Below, piece by piece: positions 58,586 through 64,000 of a stretch of 64,000 nucleotides of DNA. The notes beneath the pieces were generated by a model. It had not been told where the DNA came from and did no database searches. It saw nothing but the letters and a program-made list of their open reading frames with translations. The stretch comes from Agromyces sp. Root81 (GTDB lineage Bacteria > Actinomycetota > Actinomycetes > Actinomycetales > Microbacteriaceae): assembly GCF_001429165.1 (NCBI RefSeq), contig NZ_LMIR01000004.1:62001-126000 (forward strand). The letters run 5' to 3'. Position 1 is the stretch's first letter; each line of letters opens with the position of its first letter. A program made the translations under genes and the position numbers.

Positions 58586-59743
58586 TCAGCTCAGCAGGAT
58601 CCGGCGGTCGACCACGACGGCGTCGAGCAGCGCCTGCTCGTCGGCGAACGTGCGCTCGCTCGCGAGCCCGGTGGCGATGCGCTGTCGGGTGAACGCGAGG
58701 TGCGTGGCATCCGTGATGAGCTGCTTCATCACACGGGTGCGAGCCGGGGTCTGCGCCTTCGCCCATGCCTTCGCCTGGCGCCGGCCGCCGGGCGTCGCGA
58801 GCATCTCGACCTCTGCCAGGCTGAACCAGCCGGCGGCGCCGTACTCCGCGAGCCGGTGCCGGGTGACGCGCACCTCCTGGCGGCGGAGGAGCACGGTGAG
58901 CACGATCGCGGCGATGAAGATCGGCACCTGCACGGTGAAGTAGAGCCCGATGGCGTCGTCGGCGAACGTGAGCGAACCGTTCCAGAGGGCGTGCAGCAGC
59001 ACGGCACCGAGGAGGCCGAGCAGGAACCACCCGACGACGCCGGCTCCCCCACCGCGTCGGGCGCCGATGCCGATCGCGAGGCCGGTGCACGCCGTGAAGA
59101 GCACGTGCGCGAAGGGCGAGAACAGGCCGCGCACCACGAAGGTGGCACCCAGGGTCTCGGCGCCGCCCTCGGCGAGCGCGGCGCCGAAGTAGAGCACGTT
59201 CTCGGTGAATGCGAAACCGGCGGCGACGGTCGCCGCGTACACGAGCCCGTCGACCGGACCGTCGAAGTGCGATCGCGAGAAGGCGAAGATGAGCAGCACG
59301 CCGAGGCCCTTCGCGAGTTCCTCGACGAAGGGCGCCTGCACGACCGCCTGCAGCGCCTCGTCGGGTGCCCCGCCGGGCTCGGCGAACGCGAGGGCGAGCT
59401 GCACCCCGAGGTCGACGACGAGCGCGATCGCGACCGAGACGGCGGCGCCCCAGAGGAAGGCGAACCAGAGCGCCCAGCGCGGCTCGGGCTCCCACCGGTC
59501 GACCCAGCGCACGGCGAGCAGCACGAGCGCGAGCGGCACGAGGGCGAGCACCGAGCCGATGAGGAGCGTCGGCACGCCGAGGCCGACGGCCAGATAGGCG
59601 ACGACCAGGAGGCCGACGAAGGCGGCGACCACGATGCCGATGATCGCGAAGGCCAGTCCGCCGCTGCGGGCCTTCGGCGGCGCGGTCCAGATCGGCGGCG
59701 CGGGCGACGGGTTCTGGGCGGGTTCTGGGGCCACTGAGGTCAC
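58586..59743 (-). CDS. PrsW family intramembrane metalloprotease
   Basis: 385 residues with about nine membrane helices. The catalytic motifs are PFVEELAKGLGV (EExxK), GFAFTENVLYF and FSPFAHVLFT (third His). Such proteins cleave anti-sigma factors or similar membrane targets; substrate here unknown. GTG start with TAGGCT 6 nt upstream. A Pro-rich N terminus (PEPAQNPSPAPP) precedes the first helix. Confidence 0.92.
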   Translation of the reverse strand: MTSVAPEPAQNPSPAPPIWTAPPKARSGGLAFAIIGIVVAAFVGLLVVAYLAVGLGVPTLLIGSVLALVPLALVLLAVRWVDRWEPEPRWALWFAFLWGAAVSVAIALVVDLGVQLALAFAEPGGAPDEALQAVVQAPFVEELAKGLGVLLIFAFSRSHFDGPVDGLVYAATVAAGFAFTENVLYFGAALAEGGAETLGATFVVRGLFSPFAHVLFTACTGLAIGIGARRGGGAGVVGWFLLGLLGAVLLHALWNGSLTFADDAIGLYFTVQVPIFIAAIVLTVLLRRQEVRVTRHRLAEYGAAGWFSLAEVEMLATPGGRRQAKAWAKAQTPARTRVMKQLITDATHLAFTRQRIATGLASERTFADEQALLDAVVVDRRILLS

Positions 59744-59752
59744 CGGGGCAGC

Positions 59753-61159
59753 CTACCGAGCAGCCGGTGCATTCGGTTCGAACATGACCCCGGGGTTCAG
59801 GATTCCGGTGGGGTCGAAGAGCGCCTTGATGCCGCGCTGCAGTTCGAAGGAGTCGTCGCCGAGCTCGTCGGCGAGCCAGCGGCGCTTCAGCACGCCGACG
59901 CCGTGCTCACCGGTGAGCGTGCCGCCGAGCGCGACCGCCGTGCGGAACATGTCGTCCGCGGCGGCCCACACATGCGCCGGCACCTCGTCACCCGTGAACA
60001 CGAAGTTGGGGTGCAGGTTGCCGTCGCCGGCGTGCGCGATCGTCGGGATCTCGATGCCGTGGCGACGGCCGATCTCCTCGATCGCGCGGAACATCTCGGG
60101 CAGCCGCGAGCGCGGCACGGCGACGTCCTCGATGAGCACCTGGCCCGATGCGGCGAGCGCGGGGTGCATCGCCCGGCGGATGCCGAGGAGGCGGTCGCCC
60201 GTCGCGGCATCCGACGACAGGGTCACCCGGCCACCCGACTCGGTGAACAGGCGCGCGATCTCGGCCGCCTCGTCGGCGGCACCGGCGCCGTCGCTCTGCG
60301 AGAGGAGGAACGTCTCGGAGGGGGCCAGCGACTCGAGCGGGGTGCCGGCGAGCTCGGCCGCACCGAGGTACGCCGCGACCCGCGACAGCCCTGCGGCGTC
60401 GATGAGTTCGAGCACCGCCGGTCGCAGGCGGGCCGCGGTAACGCGAGCGGATGCCGCGGCGGCCGCCTCCACGTCGGGGAACACTGCCGCGACCGTGACG
60501 GTCTCACCGCGCGTGATCGGACGCAGCCGCACCGTCGCCTCGACGATGACGCCGAGGGTGCCCTCCGAGCCGGTGAAGAGCGCCGTGAGGTCGTAGCCCG
60601 TGACGCCCTTCACGGTGCGATGGCCGGTACGCAGGAGGCGACCGTCTGCGAGCACGACCGCGAGGCCGAGCACCGCTTCGCGGGTGACGCCGTACTTCGC
60701 GCAGAGGAGGCCGCCCGCGTTGGTCGCGATGTTGCCGCCGATCGAGGAGATCGCGCGGCTCGCGGGGTCGGGCGCGAACCAGAGTCCGCGCGAGGCGATG
60801 GCGTCGTTCAGGTCGCCGTTCAGCAGGCCGGGTTCGACGACGGCGAGCTCATCGGCCTCGGAGATCTCGAGCACCCGGTTCATGCGCGACAGGTCGAGCA
60901 CGATGGCGCCGGGGCTCGCGATGGCTCCGCCGGCCAGGCCGGTGCCCGCGCCGCGCGGCACGACCGGCGTCGACGTCTCGTGGGCGATGCGCATGACGGC
61001 CTGCACCTCGGCGACGGATGCCGCGTGCACGACCGCGATCGGCGGGGTGGCGCTACGCCACCCCGAACGGTCTTCCCGAGTGGTCTCGAGATCGGCAGGT
61101 GCGGTGGAGACGGAGGCCCCGAGGGCGTCCTGCAGGAGGGTCACGACGGCGTGCGGCAT
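59753..61159 (-). CDS. FAD-linked oxidase (glycolate oxidase GlcD / D-lactate dehydrogenase-like)
   Basis: 468 residues. FAD-binding PCMH domain: [64 protein letters not shown] and [19 protein letters not shown]-terminal FAD-oxidase domain: [18 protein letters not shown] and [19 protein letters not shown]. It oxidises 2-hydroxy acids such as glycolate or D-lactate. TATGGT lies 6 nt before the ATG. Confidence 0.92.
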   Translation of the reverse strand: MPHAVVTLLQDALGASVSTAPADLETTREDRSGWRSATPPIAVVHAASVAEVQAVMRIAHETSTPVVPRGAGTGLAGGAIASPGAIVLDLSRMNRVLEISEADELAVVEPGLLNGDLNDAIASRGLWFAPDPASRAISSIGGNIATNAGGLLCAKYGVTREAVLGLAVVLADGRLLRTGHRTVKGVTGYDLTALFTGSEGTLGVIVEATVRLRPITRGETVTVAAVFPDVEAAAAASARVTAARLRPAVLELIDAAGLSRVAAYLGAAELAGTPLESLAPSETFLLSQSDGAGAADEAAEIARLFTESGGRVTLSSDAATGDRLLGIRRAMHPALAASGQVLIEDVAVPRSRLPEMFRAIEEIGRRHGIEIPTIAHAGDGNLHPNFVFTGDEVPAHVWAAADDMFRTAVALGGTLTGEHGVGVLKRRWLADELGDDSFELQRGIKALFDPTGILNPGVMFEPNAPAAR

Positions 61160-61233
61160 CCCTCCACCATACGGCGCGCGCTCGTGTCCGATTTCCGCTG
61201 GTCGATGTCGTCGGCTCGTGCGAGGCTGGTGTC

Positions 61234-62844
61234 ATGACGAGCACCGCGACCACCCGCCGCCACCTGCACGGCGACCCGCTCGACGACCCGGAGTTCGCCG
61301 AGCGGTACCGCGCGATGCAGGCGCGCGACGCCCGCTTCGACGGGCAGTTCATCACCGGAGTGCACTCGACGGGCATCTACTGCCGGCCGAGCTGCCCGGC
61401 GGTCGCGCCGAAGGCGTCGAACGTCAGCTTCTACCTCACCGCGGCCGCCGCGCACGAAGCGGGCCTCCGGGCGTGCAAGCGATGCCTTCCCGACGCGGTG
61501 CCCGGCTCGCCCCAGTGGGACCTGCGCGACGACCTCGCCGCCCGAGCCATGCGCCTCATCGCCGACGGCGTCGTCGAGCGCGAGGGCGTGCCGGGTCTCG
61601 CCCGCCGGCTCGGCTACACGCCGCGGCACGTCACGCGGGTGCTCACCGGCGAGCTCGGCGCGGGCCCGCTCGCGCTGGCGCGCGCGCATCGGGCGCAGAC
61701 CGCGCGGGCGCTGCTCACCTCGACGACGCTGCCCGCCGCCGACGTGGCCTTCGCCTCGGGGTTCGGCAGCATCCGCCAGTTCAACGACACCATCCGCGAG
61801 GTCTACGAGCGCAGCCCGCTCGAGCTCCGCGCCACGGCGCGGATGCGCGAGCGACGACCGGTCGCGGCCGATCCGGCGCGGCGCCCCGGGCAGGGCTCGA
61901 TGCCCGGTTCCCTGCCCGGCTCGGCATCCGACTCGGTGCCCGACCTGGCCCTCGACGGCGGCGTCGTGCGGCTGAGGCTGCCGGCTCGGCCGCCCTTCGA
62001 CGCGGCCGGCGTCTTCGACTGGCTCGCGGCTCGAGCACTCGACGGCGTCGAGCTGGCCACCGCCGACCGCTACGAACGCACCCTCGGCCTGCCCGGCGGC
62101 CCGGCCGCCGTCGCCTTCACCGCATCGGGCGACGCCGCGGCGCCCGGCATCGACGTCGAGGCGCGCCTCGCGACCCTCGCCGACCTGCCGCCGCTCGTCG
62201 CACGGGTGCGCCGGCTCTTCGACCTCGACGCCGACGCGGTGGCGATCGACGCGGCCCTCTCACGAGACCCGGCGCTCGCGGCATCCGTCGCCGAGACCCC
62301 CGGCATCCGCGTGCCCGGATGCCTCGATCCCCACGAACTCGTCGTCCGCGCGCTCATCGGGCAGCAGGTCTCGGTGAAGGCGGCACGCACGGCCCTCGCG
62401 AGACTCGCCGACGAGCTCGGCGAGCGCGTGGCCGGGCACGCCGAAGGTGCACCGTCGACGCTCTTCCCGACCGCCGCGGCGATCGCCGAGCACGGCCACA
62501 CGGTGCTGCGGGGTCCGGCTGCGCGCGTGCGTACCATCATCGACGTCGCGACCCGGCTCGAGACGAGGTCGCTCGTCGTCGCCTCGGAGCGCGAACGCGA
62601 TGAACTGCAGGCCGATCTCCTGGCGGTGCCCGGCATCGGCCCGTGGACGGCCGGCTACGTCGCGATGCGCGTGACTCGCGCACCTGACGTGCTGCTCACG
62701 GGCGATCTCGCGCTGCGGAACGGGGCAGAACGGCTCGGGCTGCCCTCGACGGCGGGCGACCTCGCCGCCGTCGGAACCCGGTGGGCGCCGTGGCGCAGCT
62801 ACGCGTCGATGCACCTGTGGCGCGCCGCCGCCACAAAGATCTGA
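61234..62844 (+). CDS. Ada-type Zn domain, AraC HTH and AlkA DNA glycosylase fusion
   Basis: 536 residues. Ada zinc/methyl-phosphotriester domain with Cys50, Cys54, Cys81 and Cys84 ([16 protein letters not shown]); an AraC helix-turn-helix ([46 protein letters not shown]); then 3-methyladenine glycosylase AlkA with [35 protein letters not shown] and the catalytic Asp in [10 protein letters not shown]. No methylguanine transferase domain. The protein should sense methylated phosphates and induce, and carry out, alkylation repair. Confidence 0.94.
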   Translation: MTSTATTRRHLHGDPLDDPEFAERYRAMQARDARFDGQFITGVHSTGIYCRPSCPAVAPKASNVSFYLTAAAAHEAGLRACKRCLPDAVPGSPQWDLRDDLAARAMRLIADGVVEREGVPGLARRLGYTPRHVTRVLTGELGAGPLALARAHRAQTARALLTSTTLPAADVAFASGFGSIRQFNDTIREVYERSPLELRATARMRERRPVAADPARRPGQGSMPGSLPGSASDSVPDLALDGGVVRLRLPARPPFDAAGVFDWLAARALDGVELATADRYERTLGLPGGPAAVAFTASGDAAAPGIDVEARLATLADLPPLVARVRRLFDLDADAVAIDAALSRDPALAASVAETPGIRVPGCLDPHELVVRALIGQQVSVKAARTALARLADELGERVAGHAEGAPSTLFPTAAAIAEHGHTVLRGPAARVRTIIDVATRLETRSLVVASERERDELQADLLAVPGIGPWTAGYVAMRVTRAPDVLLTGDLALRNGAERLGLPSTAGDLAAVGTRWAPWRSYASMHLWRAAATKI

Positions 62845-62887
62845 TGTCTGCGCTCGTTCCGGCGTCGGCACGCGATACGATCGCGGC

Positions 62888-63559
62888 ATGGCCGTCACCG
62901 ACGAAGCGATTCTGCACATCAAAGAGATGATCATCTCGGGTGAACTCGCCCCCGGTGATCGGCTTCCTCCCGAGAAGGAGCTGAGCGACCGGCTCGGCCT
63001 GTCCCGCTCCTCGCTCCGCGAGGCAGTGAAGGCGCTCGAAGTGATCCGCGTGCTCGACGTCCGGCGCGGCGACGGCACCTACGTCACGAGCCTCGAACCC
63101 CGCCTGCTCCTCGAGGCGATGTCGTTCGTCGTCGACCTGCACGACGACCAGTCGGTGCTCGAGATCTTCGCGGTCCGGCGCATCCTCGAGCCGGCCGCGA
63201 CGGCGCTCGCCACGCGCAACGCCGACGCCGACGACGTCACGCAGCTGCGCGGGATCGTCGACAGCATCGACCACGCGGCGGGGGTCGAGGCGCTCGTCGA
63301 GCACGACCTCGAGTTCCACCGCGCCATCGCCGAAGCTGCGGGCAACACCTACCTCGCGAGCCTCATCGACTCGCTCTCGAGCCACACGGTCCGCGCACGC
63401 ATCTGGCGCGGCATCACGCAGGAGAACGCGGTCGAGCGCACGCTCTCCGAACACCACGCGATCCTCGACGCGATCGAGGCCGGCGATGCCGACCTCGCCT
63501 CCGCGCTCACGGTGGTGCACGTGAGCGGCGTCGAACAGTGGCTGCGCTCCGCGCTCTGA
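62888..63559 (+). CDS. GntR family transcriptional regulator (FadR/FCD type)
   Basis: 223 residues. Winged helix (ILHIKEMIISGELAPGDRLPPEKELSDRLGLSRSSLREAVKALEVIRVLDVRRGDGTYV) and an FCD ligand domain (VLEIFAVRRILEPAATALATRNA, HDLEFHRAIAEAAGNTYLASLIDSL, ILDAIEAGDADLA) with the metal/carboxylate-binding Asp/His set. TACGAT 6 nt before the ATG. Convergent with a sugar-binding protein gene; its target is possibly the sugar transporter that continues beyond the window. Confidence 0.93.
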   Translation: MAVTDEAILHIKEMIISGELAPGDRLPPEKELSDRLGLSRSSLREAVKALEVIRVLDVRRGDGTYVTSLEPRLLLEAMSFVVDLHDDQSVLEIFAVRRILEPAATALATRNADADDVTQLRGIVDSIDHAAGVEALVEHDLEFHRAIAEAAGNTYLASLIDSLSSHTVRARIWRGITQENAVERTLSEHHAILDAIEAGDADLASALTVVHVSGVEQWLRSAL

Positions 63560-63599
63560 ACGGCCCGCGGCCCGTGCCCTCCCCACCGGGCACGACAAC

Positions 63600-63627
63600 G
63601 GGGGCGCCGGTCGAAACCGACGCCCCC
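63600..63627. terminator. Hairpin between GntR and sugar-binding protein genes
   Basis: Arms 63600-63611 and 63616-63627 pair at 11 of 12 positions with a 4-nt CGAA loop. On the minus strand GTTGTCG follows. It lies 14 nt past the binding-protein stop and serves as its terminator, perhaps in both directions. Confidence 0.75.
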
Positions 63628-63641
63628 GCGACATCCGCGGC

Positions 63642-64000
63642 CTACTCGTAGAGGACGGCCTGGATCTCCTCGTCGTCGATGTTCGTGGCGTCGTACCAGT
63701 AGAAGCCCGTGTCGATCGTCTTCGGCAGTGTCTTGCCGTCGAGCGCCTCGACGGCGGCCTTCACCGTCTCGTAGCCGATGCCGACCGGGTTCTGCGTGAT
63801 CGCACCGGCCATGAGGCCGTCGCGGATCGCGTCCATCTGCGCCTTGCCCGAGTCGAAGCCGATCACGGTCAGCGTCGAGGAGTCGAGGCCGAGCTCCTTG
63901 ACCGCCTGCACGACGCCGATGGCCGAGCCCTCGTTCGAGCCGTAGATGCCCTTGAGGTCGGGGTTGGCCGCGAGGATCGCCTTGGCGAGGTCGGCGGACT
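63642..64000 (-). CDS. Sugar ABC transporter substrate-binding protein (RbsB type), C-terminal part
   Basis: The gene is cut by the window end. The last 120 residues are visible: SADLAKAILAANPDLKGIYGSNEGSA, then the hinge and ligand region (TVIGFDSGKAQMDAIRDGLMAGAITQNPVGIGYETVKAAVEAL) and the C-terminal TIDTGFYWYDATNID. This is the Peripla_BP_4 (ribose/CUT2) type. The transporter ATPase and permease genes probably lie beyond the window; the GntR gene next to it may regulate it. Confidence 0.9.
   Translation of the reverse strand, partial: SADLAKAILAANPDLKGIYGSNEGSAIGVVQAVKELGLDSSTLTVIGFDSGKAQMDAIRDGLMAGAITQNPVGIGYETVKAAVEALDGKTLPKTIDTGFYWYDATNIDDEEIQAVLYE

Noticed and set aside
1..64000. tRNA, rRNA, CRISPR, insertion sequence, prophage or plasmid origin
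   Set aside because: I looked for cloverleaf-like ends, regularly spaced direct repeats, transposase motifs and integrase signatures and found none I could support.

Overview
The window is high-GC actinobacterial chromosome, about 70 percent G+C. It has GTG and TTG starts, four-base ATGA overlaps inside operons, F420/LLM-type flavoenzymes, a DUF5302 protein, an emfourin and many leaderless promoters. Gene content and the very frequent octamer CGGATGCC/GGCATCCG suggest Microbacteriaceae, perhaps Agromyces; that placement is inference. I saw no rRNA, tRNA, CRISPR array, transposase or phage gene. Most of the sequence is chromosomal housekeeping and catabolic DNA.

Layout. 1-5 kb: OsmC tail, epimerase, dapB with a small TPR-like membrane protein, GNAT, phosphatase, M16 peptidase. 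5-21 kb: aldo/keto reductase, then a branched-chain amino acid (leucine) catabolic region. It holds an HMG-CoA-lyase-like protein, MaoC hydratase, acyl-CoA dehydrogenase and acyl-CoA carboxylase alpha and beta subunits, a TetR regulator, and branched-chain keto acid dehydrogenase E1a, E1b and E2 with a divergent Lrp regulator. A 3-kb block (TetR/MBL-fold pair plus a DUF559-type gene flanked by palindromic repeats) sits between the two carboxylase subunits. 21-27.5 kb: a LacI-controlled beta-galactoside locus (binding protein, two permeases, GH35 galactosidase). 27.5-36.4 kb: ATP-grasp enzyme, ArsR-type regulator, pnp, a glycosyltransferase-SGNH fusion, HAD, dodecin, DedA. 36.5-50.3 kb: very large membrane patatin, flavin enzymes, secreted M28 peptidase, GT2, thioredoxin, transporter/regulator pair. 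50.6-64 kb: rpsO, reductase, CHRD protein, M4 protease with emfourin inhibitor, lysoplasmalogenase, FKBP, PrsW, FAD oxidase, Ada-AlkA fusion, GntR regulator and the end of a sugar-binding protein gene.

How the genes work together. The leucine pathway is nearly complete: keto acid decarboxylation, isovaleryl-CoA oxidation, methylcrotonyl-CoA carboxylation, hydration and HMG-CoA cleavage. Only E3 and the CoA transferase are not here. The same 16-bp unit (GTTARYGNGCRYTAAC) occurs twice before the carboxylase alpha operon and twice between the beta subunit and its TetR gene. One TetR protein therefore probably controls both halves of what looks like a split operon. The galactoside locus has its own LacI operators and a stem-loop behind the binding-protein gene.

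Other main observations: rpsO, pnp, the M16 peptidase gene and dapB keep the same strand and order usual for actinobacteria but are pushed apart by about 20-25 kb each; many genes have a TAnnnT hexamer 6-8 nt before the start codon and no ribosome binding site; there is an unexplained 68-bp near-perfect hairpin before rpsO, and a secreted-protein gene with a probable one-base frameshift.
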